The position numbers were made by a program, and so were the translations under genes. A DNA stretch of 64,000 nt from Kappaphycus alvarezii (lineage: Eukaryota > Rhodophyta > Florideophyceae > Gigartinales > Solieriaceae). The stretch covers positions 62,001 through 126,000 of the forward strand of contig NADL03000170.1 of NCBI GenBank assembly GCA_002205965.3, given 5' to 3'. The notes under the pieces are model-generated. The model did no database searches, was not told the DNA's origin, and saw nothing but the letters and a program-made list of their open reading frames with translations. Positions 54,331 to 64,000 of this stretch are shown piece by piece. The first letter of the stretch is position 1; each line of letters starts with the position of its first letter.

Positions 54331-55635
54331 GATACAAAGAGAAGAAGACAAGAGAAGATGCTTCTAAAAAATAACGAATATGCACAATCAGCGGCAAGGT
54401 CCAAGAACGGACAAGGAAAAGTTCAGGGACAGGCGGGGCACCTCAAAGAGCTAGTGGCAGCAGGAAAATTCAAGCAGCCTGACTGCCGCCTCTTTCCTAT
54501 TTATTCATGGCTCGTTCACGCTTTTTGACCGAAAGGTCATTACCGCCGTGACGTCGCTTTCGAGGTCTCCCGTCCCGAACAAGAACGGCATTGCATAATT
54601 CTACGATGGACATACACAAAATTTCTGTCCAAAAAAGTCTTCTAGTGCCACAAGGGAATCGGATAATGCAAAAAAACCTCGCTCGAATCCCAAATTTGCG
54701 GGTCTTGCTGTTTATTCTCACACAATGGCAGACCCCATGCGACCCCTAGAAGTTGACTATGTACACGTATGCGGTTATAGTCAGGACATCCGTTAAGAAA
54801 GAGTAATGTAGTGCAAAGGGGGATCCCGACCTGATCCTGATTAGAGCCCACTTTCGGGATCTCCCCTCAGTGATGTTTTCACTTATTTTTGGGTACCTCC
54901 TACTTTTAACCAGAATTTCTAGATGTGATGAAACCCTTTTTCCACTGTCAGGACTGCAGCTTTACAGCCTGCGTGGCACAACGGTCTGCCGCCAGCGCCT
55001 TCGGGGCTTGCCCCGGTTATTTCTAGTATTTATTTTATTTCTAGCTACCCTTTTATTCAGCACCCTATGGGTCTATTATTGTAGATCAGCCCATAGTACT
55101 TAATATTCTCTCAAGGGAATAGCCCTGCTAGAATAAAGTTACCAACCTTGGTGAGCAGAATTGGACCCCGACTTCGGCTCTCAACCACTTCAGGCTAGTC
55201 CCGTTTCTGTTCCCCATCGTTGACTTCCCACTTCCCCCATTACTAACGCCTCGGGCTGACCCTGTTTATTGTGCGTGTCTCTACCCGAATCCGGATCTCC
55301 GTTCTACAGTCGCGGAGTTTCCCTGATCAGCGCGCTAGTGCTCTACACCTCCCTCTTCCCTTTCTCTTCTCGTCCCATCGCGTCAACGCTTCGTCTAACT
55401 CCCGATAACCGGTCTTCTACTCGGACTAATATTTTCACGTTGCTTTAGCCTTCTGGCGCTGTATCGTGGTTGCACTAAATTTTGGTGTCTCGACCTAGAA
55501 GGTCAACCATCTCGTGTGTTCACGAATCTTTTTTCGCCTCTGGAGATTGTTGATTTGTCTCCCAAAATTTGGTTCTTCTTCATTTTGTTGCTTTCAAGTG
55601 ATTTGGTCTCGTTTGTTGTCTAGCCAGTGGTTGTC
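54331..55635. other. Spacer and probable 5' region of gypsy D
   Basis: No assignable gene. 54850-55635 is pyrimidine-rich, which would suit the LTR and leader of gypsy D. TTTTGGTGTCTCGACC at 55481-55496 could be a primer-binding site, but I cannot align this region convincingly with 63.35-64.0 kb, so no LTR is called. Confidence 0.35.
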
Positions 55636-56961
55636 ATGGTGCGAACAAGAAGCAGCTCTCGCGGCTATCATACGAATGAGCTCCAAGCTAGTACCACCAT
55701 GAGAGCCGCCTTCGCTGGACTCAGCACATCGAAAGGTCTGCCACAACAGGTTTGGCGAACACAACTCTCCAGGACCATCCGGTTAACGTTTCGGTTGTAT
55801 CCTAACCACTTGCGACGTCCGCGTTGACATCCGGGACTGTTCCTTTGCCAATCGCCATTGAGACGGTCACGTCTGGCGCCCCAGGTTTGCCTCAGCGCTT
55901 GTTCGGTTCCACGGCCCGCCAGGCTCAACCCCCGCAACCTCCTTTGGCGTCGCTGCCGAATACCAGTGTGGGATCGACCCGAAGTCCTATTCCAGTTCCT
56001 TTTTCCGTTCCCCTTATTCCCGCTCATCTGAGCGCAAGTTCACTCGCCCTCAAGCATTCTGATTCCGAAAATACAGTTCATGTGTTATCCAGTTCTCCGA
56101 TTAAACCGCCTGCCTTAATGGCAGATCCCTTGTACCGTCATCCGTATGTACATGTCCGGACCGTTCCGGTCTCGTCCTCGCTACAACCCAGCCCTCCGCA
56201 GATGGATGGTCTATTTCAAGGGGTTCTGTGGACGCTGGCAATGTTTCGACAAGCGCGGGAGTCGCGGACTCTGTACATATACTTAGGCCTATTCCTGTTT
56301 CTACCAATACATTTGATCCTATTGTTAGTTCAAGGATGATAGTTCCCGTCAGTTCGGGGGGACCCGCCCCTGTTCCTTTGTCTGTGGGACCTTCAATAGT
56401 ACTGGCGTACAGTGAACGAGAACGTCTTGAGGCATTGCAGCAACGCCTCCAACGAGTTGAACTCGGGAACGGGCTGTTGCGAGCGGAACTCATGGCGATA
56501 ATGACTCTGGTTGATGATCACGCGGTCATTTTGAAGGATGTGTCTCCGATTATCCGGAAAAATCGAGAAAAAGTCAATCAACTGAAAGAAAAGAGCGTGT
56601 CTCGGAAATGCAGCCTAACCCTCAGGAGACTCCCAACGTGAATGAAACTAGTCACTAGTTAGCTGAATTGACTAACCGCATCGAGCGCTTGGAATCTGCC
56701 CCGCATCGAGAAGAATTTATGAAGGGAATCGAAGAGTTTGATATCATCGACCCGAACGAGAAATCTCGAAAATCGAAGTCATACCGCTCGCGTTCTGGGC
56801 ATGGTGAACGCGGACTCGGGACAAGAAAGGGGAAGTCCCGAGATGGATATAGCGAAGGGTCGTCTTCCAACGAGAAAACACCAGATGATCAGTCTGATGG
56901 AGGGGCCGAGGTGTCGTTGCCTGATGTAGTTTGCCGGAAAGGTCCACGGTACCGGGCTTGA
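55636..56961 (+). pseudogene. Gag N-terminal region of gypsy D (disordered and coiled-coil)
   Basis: ATG 55636: MVRTRSSSRGYHTNELQAS. Pro/Ser-rich frames follow (55824-56339: GTVPLPIAIETVTSGAPGLP, TSVGSTRSPIPVPFSVPL). Then comes a leucine-rich coiled coil in 56228-56641 (ERERLEALQQRLQRVELGNG, DVSPIIRKNREKVNQLKEK) and a charged linker in 56668-56961 (NRIERLESAPHREEFMKGI, EKSRKSKSYRSRSGHGERGL). Four frame blocks imply at least three frameshifts. The start is chosen by the ATG and the clear protein character from there. Confidence 0.65.
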
Positions 56962-56989
56962 AGTAACTCAAGCCCACGGACCCAAAATT

Positions 56990-58283
56990 TAATGAGCTGG
57001 TCTCGTGTCTTTATTATCGTTTACGGAATCGAGCTCAATCCCGTACTGGTCGTGAAACGGGTAAAATCAAGGACCACGTCAAGAGACTATAGCTGATCAT
57101 GAAAGATCTCGCTTTTGATGGGTATGATCCGGTCCTGATTTGGGACTTTTTGAGTCTTTTCACCGATGAGTGTGATACACTGGAAATTTCCGAGGCACAA
57201 GCGGTAGTCGCGGTACAGTAATTCCTCAAGGGAGATGCTGCTGCGTTGTGTCGTAGCTCGAAGGCTACGTTGCGATCTGCGGATGGAATCTCCAGCTGGC
57301 CGGAAGCTATACAATTTTTTTTGCGAAAGTACGCAACTACTAGCGTACTTCGCAAGGCGGTCATGCAAGCGAGAACGCTTCATCAAGGGCCAAATGAGAC
57401 GGAGACTCCGTTTGGGACTCGCGTATCGAGGGTCTGTAATCGCATTGGAAACGTCATTCCTGTGTCGGACAAGATGGCGATGTTTATTTACGGTCTATCC
57501 GAACTAACTCGTTCTGCTACAGCGCGTTATCGCGAGGAACACCAGGGTTCGGACATGACGTATAAGAGGCTGGTACATTTTGTACAGGACGAAGGTAAAT
57601 CCGTGCGAGCGAAAATCAAGCGTGCGCGAGAGCCAATGCGTCTTCAGACGTCTGTGAGACCAAGCAAGACTCTACTTATGAGAACAGGAGCAGCGATTAT
57701 CGCAGATGTTGAAGAAGAGTTCGTGCACGGAGACTCGGCATTGAGTTCGAGTGATGCTCAAGGCTTGGAGTTATACCTCGCGGATACGCAATCGTCCATC
57801 TCGACCTCTTAATTGCCATCGACCGATGTCTATACTGTCTCGAAGGAAGGAGAAGACTCGCTACTGTATGCGGGCAACCGCAAGCAGTATATGAGGCCAC
57901 CGCCTATCGCGTATGTGCAAAGCGCACGGGCTCTTCCTGGGTGGGTGAACATCCGTCCAAAGGAACCAGGAAGCCCGAGGAAGACTGCGATTTGTTACGC
58001 GTGTTATGACAAAGGACATGTCGCCCCGGAGTGTACCCTACCAGCTCGACAGTTGCATCAATTGATTGTTAGCTACAGGGGACTATCAGAGGAGGAGCGT
58101 AATCGAGTTCCAAATACGGCGTATCTGAGTGCCAAGACACAATTTGCGGTGAGCACGAATGCAAGTCAGACGCCTTCACGCAGCCCCACCTCTCCTAATG
58201 TGCTACCAGTTCCCAGTCCTGCTGACGTTCCCTCTTGTGTACTCCCGCGAGGGTCGGATAAGCCGGGTGACCGAGGAAACTAG
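56990..58283 (+). pseudogene. Gag capsid and zinc knuckle of gypsy D
   Basis: Capsid part: IMKDLAFDGYDPVLIWDFLS, FLKGDAAALCRSS, then 57246-57812 in one frame (ISSWPEAIQFFLRKYATTSV, ARTLHQGPNETETPFGTRVS). After a TAA at 57810-57812 the same frame continues 57813-58283 with an intact CCHC knuckle CYACYDKGHVAPEC (57993-58034). Capsid forms the particle; the knuckle binds RNA. Stops within capsid inactivate it. Confidence 0.83.
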
Positions 58284-58498
58284 AAAGGGTTCTACTTTCT
58301 TCCACTGAGGATATTTTTGAAATTACTAGTGATCTGAAATCTGAGTAGGGAGAAACCGGTTTGAGTGAGAACATTTGCAAGTGCAGTTTGGATGAGAACG
58401 TGAACGTGAAAGATGAATTCGTCATTCATGGATCGTGGAATCGAAGGCTTTCCCTGGAAGACTGGCTTTATGTGTTACTTCTCGGAAAGAGGAATTAA

Positions 58499-58681
58499 AA
58501 TGTCTATGCAGACGTTGGTATTGACTCCAGTACAATTTTTCGTAAACTGAGTGTTTTCGATACAGGTGCCGAACCTAACTTTATTATTTTATCGGATCTT
58601 CCTCCGGGAGCCCCGTTTTTCAATCCACACTACCATCTATCATCGACGCGAATAACCGCTCTTTATGCTCAGCTAGGATGA
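58499..58681 (+). pseudogene. Aspartic protease of gypsy D
   Basis: VYADVGIDSSTIFRKLSVFD then TGAEPNFIILSDLPPGAPFF. The active-site D-T-G is intact. TGA at 58679-58681 ends the frame early; the later IIG-like element is not readable with confidence (58690-58800). Confidence 0.73.
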
Positions 58682-58739
58682 CCGACCTCACTTTTAGATT
58701 GGGCATGAGAATGTGTTAGGTGTAGTTTATTGTTTGTAA

Positions 58740-60125
58740 ATGACTCGCGGCCGCGCTTATTATTGGTTGCGATTACGCAGACAAGTTCATCGAGGCAGTA
58801 TACCGCGTAGACGCGAGATTAAACGCAATGATGGCACTGCAGTACAGATTTTTTGGATGCCATTGCCGAAAGCGAGCTTCGCGCAAAATCCTCACCCCAT
58901 TGACGAACCTTTCCCTGTTGTAGAACATAAAAAGAAGCTGTGCCATCGCGTGTTAAACCGCATTCGGGTTTTTGAAAATCGGGAGATCCCCTGCGAACTT
59001 TCAGACCTGGGTTAAGGTATCTACACTGCAATTCGGTCAGCTTTTTGTGCAAATCTTCGATAGAACTTTCCAAAATCACGGAATACTGGACTCAAACGGG
59101 GTTGCCTAAGTGGCATCCAATGAATCATTCCGGATTCTCGTGTCTAACTTCAGGGATTACCCGATTAAGTTCGAAAAAGTTCATTTTTTGGCACACGCGA
59201 TTCCGCATTCAACAGCAGTCATGGAAAGTCAACTAGTGTTAGCGGAAGTGTTAGGAATTGAGCCCGTTACCAAGGTCCGCAGTCGGAAACTCTCTATACA
59301 TCTCGATTAGACAAGCCGGAAGTGGATAGCGCGAATGCGCCTCCGTTTGTTGAAGGTGTGGTACTGGACAAGTTGTCGCCAGAGCAACAGCTTTTAGTTC
59401 GGAAGATTCTCGAGGAATTCTTGACAACTTGGAGTGGACAACTTGGTCGTATATCTGAAATTGAGCACCAGATTGATTTGGTGGTTGGGGCACGCCAGTT
59501 TGCAGCGCAACCTTATCCGGCAGGTCCCCAGCTAAGATAGATCGAGAAGAATAAAGTAACTCAGATGCTGCAAGATTGAATTATCGAGCCCGTTCAGTCT
59601 GAACGGGCAATTCTAGTTCTTCTGATCCCGAAGCCAGATGGGGAAATTATTTTCTGTTTGGACTACCGACAATTGAACACGAGAACCGTGAAGGATACAT
59701 ACCCACTCCCCCGCATGGACGAGTACATTTACTCGTTAGGGGATGCCTCGTGGTTGACCACACTCGACGCGAACTGCGGATATTGGCAAGTGGCAGTTGC
59801 AGAGCGTGATCGCGATAAGACCGCAATCCTGTGTCACAGTGGATCCTACCGGTTTCTCCGAGTTCCATTTGGCTTGACCAAACCCCCGCGGCTTTTCAGC
59901 GTGCGTTGGACGTACTGTTATGAACGTTTAAGTGGCAAACATGGCTATTGTATCTTGACAACGTCATGATTTTCTCACGATCATTCGAGGAACACCTCAC
60001 GCATGTATAGGAAATCCTGAGAGTTCTACAGAAGGCTGGCGTGTCGCTACGTTTGAAAAAGTGTGTTTTATTTACTGATTCAGTGAATTATCTAGGGTCA
60101 TATTGTAAGACCGGGAACTCCGGAA
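58740..60125 (+). pseudogene. Reverse transcriptase of gypsy D
   Basis: The linker (58800-59310: NDGTAVQIFWMPLPKASFAQ; FRILVSNFRDYPIKFEKVHF) leads into VLDKLSPEQQLLVRKILEEF (59322 onward). RT follows: IIEPVQSERAILVLLIPKPD, FCLDYRQLNTRTVKDTYPLP, WLTTLDANCGYWQVAVAERD, YRFLRVPFGLT. After a shift comes LYLDNVMIFSRSFEEHLTHV, where the YxDD box is YLDN (59951-59962), then GVSLRLKKCVLFTDSVNYLG. The second Asp to Asn change would abolish polymerase activity. Confidence 0.89.
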
Positions 60126-60599
60126 GTGGAACACGCAGCGACCGCAGCGTTGGAAGAGGCGAAACCGCCGCGTACGCAAAGGAACTCCGTTCTTTCGTGG
60201 AGTTATGAAATGACTATCGCCGGTCTATTCCGAATTACCAGAAAGCTGCCCTTGAATGAACTTTTGAAGAAGGGACAACCGCCCGTTTTACCGGAGTTGA
60301 ACTCGTAGTAGATGGCCGCGTTCCACGAATTGATCGACTACGTCACGGAACCCCCGATTTTATCTCTCCCGAGACCGTGCTGTCCCTATTCGGTGGACAC
60401 GTATGCGTCTAACTACCAAGTTGTCTGCGCGTTATTTCAGACCATTGATGGCGAAAGAAGACCTATCGGTTATTTCTCTCGTACGCTTAACGTTCACGAG
60501 AATAATTATTCGGTTATCGAGAAGATTGTTTGGCGGCAGTGGATGCAGTCACGACGTTGCCTCCGTATCCATAGTATGAAAGTTCGTGATACACACTGA
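60126..60599 (+). pseudogene. RNase H region of gypsy D
   Basis: After the RT connection (ALELNELLKKGQPPVLPEL in mixed frames) the domain reads AAFHELIDYVTEPPILSLPR, CPYSVDTYASNYQVVCALFQ and GERRPIGYFSRTLNVHENNY. This is the D...G.(V/L)L.Q....PI.Y.SR.L...E..Y pattern of gypsy RNase H. The frame breaks at 60599; a damaged end continues to about 60790. Confidence 0.78.
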
Positions 60600-60844
60600 T
60601 AATATTTCGCTAAGATGGTTTATGGAAATCAACGACCTGTCGGGAAGACTGTTACGTTGGAGTTTACGCCTTTCACGCCTTTACCGTAGTGTACAAGAAA
60701 GGGAAATGTAACACCTAAGCTGATGCGTTATCGCGATTGCAGCCCTTAGGGAGTTCCCCGCTTGAGATCGATGACGATATTCAATGATTTTGCGTCGAGA
60801 TAGACTCTCATGATGCCACGGTCTGCCATTGTGATAATTGCCAG

Positions 60845-62242
60845 ATGGTGCGGAAGGAAAAAGAAATCGACTTTATATCGTCGGAATATGATGAATTTGA
60901 CAACACGTTTATGGCGAGCGAAACTCCGTTACCGGATGAAACGCTCAAGCCCATAGCTACGGAGGAGCTACTTGAAGCCCAACTGGGAGACGTTTTCTGT
61001 CAGCAGGTACGCTCTCGGCTTAATGTGGGGGAAGGATTGCCATTTGCACTCAATCTGGATAAGGTCCTCGTGCGCACCGTCGATTCACGTCATCAAATTG
61101 TCGTGCCTAACACATTGAAAGCGAAAATTCTTTACCTGTCACACTATCCTAAGTTGGCGGGACACCTCGGAGGCAAAAGCATGTACTACGGATTTCGAAG
61201 ATTCTTTTATTGGCCTCCTATGGTGATTTATTGTTACACAACAGCGCACAATTGCGGGACGTGCGCGCGAATTCGGGTTATTTTGAGGCGTGTTGCGAAG
61301 CGGCTACGACTGTTCCCTGCGAAGGCTCCATTGGAATCGATATCGACAGACATTCTAAGCAAGCTAATCAAGTCACCGCGACCTCGCGAGAATGAGTTTT
61401 GTGACCAGTTGGTGACTACCGATTGATTTTCGAAGCTTGTCCGGACGAGACCGATGAAGAGGATTAAAGCGCTGGATGGCACAAAGGCTTTCGTGCGCCA
61501 CTGGGTGTTTGTCTACGGAGCGCTTCAAACTGTGTTATCCTACAATGGGAAGAAGTTTACTGCACGGTTGTTTCAAGAAGTATGTCGTTTATTGGGGACA
61601 AAGAAACTATTTACAACTACCTATCACCCCGAGCAAACGGTCAAGTCGAACGGTTCAACCAGACGGTCCTCGCAGCCTTTCGCCATTACGTCGCGGATCA
61701 CCCGACTGACTGGGATCTGTTCACAGACGCTTTAACTTTCGCGTACAACTCGCAACCGCGCCATATGACTGGGATTTACCCGTTTTTTTGGTCTTGTCGA
61801 GACCGCCGCCACCTTTGGCAATTGAGGATAAACCTGAAATAACATTGGGATCTTCCCCGGGAACCTACTACGAAAATTGACGCGCATGGTTGGAGGCAGT
61901 AATGAGTACCGCTCGAGAAAATATGGGAAGGCCCCATAGAGGTACAAGAAAAACGTTGACGCGCGAGTGGGGAAGATGGGGCAGCGACTGATGTCAGGTT
62001 GATACGCTTTTGTGTGGAAAGAACACTTCACGAAAGAAGTGCCCAAGCACAAACTTGCGCCAATCGCAGATGGTCCGTTTCGAGTGGTCTCTTTGGGAGG
62101 TAATAATGTGGTGTTGGAGATCCAGGGAGAATACGAGAGAATATCGATATATAGGATAGTCCCTGCACCGGCGTCCGCAGTTGCGAATGATCGCGAAAGT
62201 GATGGACAAGAACATGAAGGAGACCCGTCTGGGAATGATTAA
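60845..62242 (+). pseudogene. Integrase of gypsy D
   Basis: 60845-61426 holds the HHCC zinc finger, intact: LSHYPKLAGHLGGKSMYYGF ... NCGTCARI, and the first core acid (ESISTDIL). After shifts come HWVFVYGALQTVLSYNGKKF, where the expected D of S-D-x-G is Tyr (about 61540), and NGQVERFNQTVLAAFRHYVA with the Glu intact. 62012-62242 is the GPF/Y module: KHKLAPIADGPFRVVSLGGN, then ERISIYRIVPAP. The second catalytic Asp is lost. Confidence 0.86.
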
Positions 62243-63082
62243 TCGTCAAGAGACAAGGTAAACTCTGGTATTCCTAGGGAGGGTCCAAGCCCATCACATG
62301 ACATTGCAGGTGAGCAAATATTGGACAAATCGCGTGAACGTGAGGAGGCGAAGTCAAGTGCGTAACCGCGTAAGTCGATTGAGCTGGAACCATCCGTGTC
62401 GCGTACAGTGAGCCTGGCCCCTAATTTTAATCAAATAATATTCGTGGGCTCGCAAGTTTACCTCCTCTAGTGGGAAACGTCAGGAAAGGAGGCGGAAGAC
62501 TGACCAATCAAGTGGGACCAATTGTTTTCAGACGATCTGGATTGGGTGACACTCCCAGGGAGGCGCCTCTACCGGTTGATACCGAACTGGCTCTGTCTTC
62601 ACTCGCTGTAAATGCTACGGCACAGGATTCCCCCTTTTCGCCATCGGGACCCCATCTTGACAAGTTGGGGCGTACCCAAGACCCCGGGTTCTCCGACACA
62701 TTCTCAAAGTCCACCTATTCTGGATAGTGATGAACTTCCGGATAACTCCGATAGGGTAGAAAGCGCACCCCCACTGGGAAATTCTCACAGCCATCAGGCG
62801 ACTCGGTCGAGAAGAACTCAAGTGCGGACTCGACCGCGATAGACAAGGCAATAGCCGAGAAGAATTCATCTAAGAAGATGCCATTAGCGCTACCACCTAC
62901 AATTATTACCGACACCGTACCTACTCCGACTACCGTAGAAGGTAGGGGAAAACCTGACAGACAGAACGTGGCAGAGGGAGGTCCCTTAGGAATCGGTATC
63001 AACCTTCTCGCGATCCAGAGCAAGAGGTCGGGACCGGCAACAAACGTCTCGAGACAAGGACAGGTCAGAGAATCTACATCGG
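62243..63082 (+). pseudogene. Integrase-chromodomain linker of gypsy D
   Basis: Ser/Pro/Arg-rich open frames (62470-62727, 62612-62842, 62878-63117), for example GRGKPDRQNVAEGGPLGIGI. Low complexity, no domain. Position between GPF/Y and chromodomain makes it polyprotein linker. Confidence 0.5.
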
Positions 63083-63433
63083 GAGTACGTAATTCACAAC
63101 CATGTCGAGGAGAGTGAATGAGAGGACGGCACGGTGCTATACAGAGTCCGGTGGTACGGGTATGTTCCTTTTTCAGACACCTGGGAGTCTATTGGGAATA
63201 TCCCGCGTAGCCTTGGAAGGCTGTTCCTAAATGGACGAGGACCCCGTTCTCAGACAGTCTGTAAGATGCTCAAGTTGTCTGAACAAAGTGGACATCGAGA
63301 TCATTCGAGCCCCCGCCGTAATTTTTTTAAAGAGGAGGATAAAAATCAGATTACGGTTTTCCTTAGGGTCTATCCCGACACGCGGCGAATGAAGACGGAG
63401 GGTATTGCATGTATCGGGGGTCATTCGAGTTGA
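63083..63433 (+). pseudogene. Chromodomain of gypsy D
   Basis: EYVIHNHVEESE, TGA at 63119-63121, then in the same frame EDGTVLYRVRWYGYVPFSDT then WESIGNIPRSLGRLF. The Y/V start, YxVRWxGY strand pair and DTWE..xNI/L end are the chromodomain hallmarks; aromatic cage positions (Y, W, W) are kept. In chromoviruses this module is thought to direct integration to methylated-H3 heterochromatin. The frame runs on to 63433. Confidence 0.83.
63329..63345 (+). other. Probable polypurine tract of gypsy D
   Basis: AAAGAGGAGGATAAAAA follows the chromodomain by about 95 bp. It has the expected composition and place, but the LTR start after it cannot be confirmed against a 5' partner. Confidence 0.5.
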
Positions 63434-64000
63434 ATCTGGTCACTAAATCACCGCTACGAGTTCTCTCGAGATCGCACGGCCGAGTGGCGACAGTTTGTGG
63501 TGAAAAACACTCCCGCATGACGATTGTCTATTACACTGTGAGGGACTGCCCATGGCAGGCCAAAGGGCGGGAATTCCCGCAGGAATACTGGAACGTTAAA
63601 TGCCTATTAGCAATCAACCTTCGTGACTTCACGCCCCTCTTCCCTATTTTTGTTCACCTATGTATTTTCACTCTTATCTATCAGTTTCCCCCGCCTTAAC
63701 TTATGCTCTCGCCGCAACGGGATTCACTTCTCTTCTGGTATACTTGAACTGATCATGGAGGTTCTTTGGATTGAACCCTCTTCATGCTCTTAATCTAACC
63801 CGCCTTTTTGGCACTCTCTCTTTTCGTCTATTGTGACAATTTTAACTACGTTTATCGTGATCTAGCTCCCCTCGTAGGTCAACTCGTTTGGGGACTTCCC
63901 ACTTGGACCGTAATATGCGGGAAACTTCATTCTTATTGGAACCTCAATAGTAACTCTCGCTTCAAACAATAGTAATACCCGATCTAACTATGGGGCTAAT
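63434..64000. other. Possible 3' LTR of gypsy D, to window edge
   Basis: Pyrimidine-rich, no gene. It shares only short identity (GACTTCCCACTT at 63893 and 55222) with the region before gypsy D gag, so LTR status is unproven. Confidence 0.35.

Larger units (their letters stand above)
55636..63433 (+). mobile_element. Ty3/gypsy chromovirus D
   Basis: Plus strand. All modules of a chromovirus appear in order: gag with zinc knuckle, aspartic protease, RT, RNase H, zinc-binding integrase with GPF/Y module, and a C-terminal chromodomain, followed by a polypurine tract. Length about 7.8 kb. Stops and frame changes are scattered but each module is easily read, so it is younger than most elements here. 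A 3' LTR may run beyond the window. Confidence 0.9.

Noticed and set aside
54850-55500. 5' LTR of gypsy D
   Set aside because: Only a 12 bp match with the 3' region; insufficient to define a repeat.
1-64000. CRISPR arrays, bacterial operons, phage genes
   Set aside because: No regular direct-repeat/spacer pattern or prokaryotic gene organisation; contents are eukaryotic retroelements.

Overview
This 64 kb window looks like a transposon graveyard from a eukaryotic, most likely fungal, genome. I see no rRNA, tRNA, bacterial operon or intact conserved housekeeping gene. Almost every stretch with recognisable coding content is a decayed mobile element, broken by stops and frameshifts. The fungal assignment is an inference from three things: a Crypton tyrosine-recombinase element of the type found in fungi, a chromodomain Ty3/gypsy element, and a gene fragment whose N-terminus copies the histone H3 tail.

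Layout. 1-1.8 kb: degenerate Crypton (+). 1.8-6 kb: unidentified broken coding remnants on both strands plus a small tandem repeat. 6.1-6.9 kb: 3' end of a non-LTR retrotransposon (LINE, -). 7.15-12.48 kb: a Ty3/gypsy element (-) with two LTRs, a polypurine tract, gag, protease and reverse transcriptase; where RNase H and integrase should be there is instead an oppositely oriented gene remnant with an H3-like N-terminus. 12.5-17.4 kb: AT-rich DNA with two copies of a noncoding repeat, a copia RNase H scrap and an unidentified pseudogene. 17.8-21.8 kb: Ty1/copia element A (+). 21.8-31 kb: a GC-richer mosaic of LINE pieces, short intron-like elements, and two copies of an unidentified gene with an acidic C-terminus. 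31.4-44.7 kb: a long AT-rich, nearly gene-free stretch. 44.9-48.6 kb: copia element B, related to A but internally deleted. 51.1-54.3 kb: gypsy element C (+). 55.6-63.4 kb: gypsy element D (+), a chromovirus with recognisable gag, protease, RT, RNase H, integrase and chromodomain.

The most unusual signals are (i) a family of about 54-69 bp sequences sharing the core GGTGTTTTA..TTGGAAGATAT, scattered on both strands. Several start GT and end in a splice-acceptor-like YAG. One is a clean 65 bp insertion into a LINE copy with imperfect 9 bp flanking repeats, and two other LINE copies show the empty site. (ii) The histone-H3-tail mimic lies antisense between the RT and the 3' LTR of gypsy element A. 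Alternating AT-rich and GC-rich blocks suggest a two-compartment genome. How the parts work together: they mostly do not; this is layered insertion and decay, with nested elements giving relative ages.
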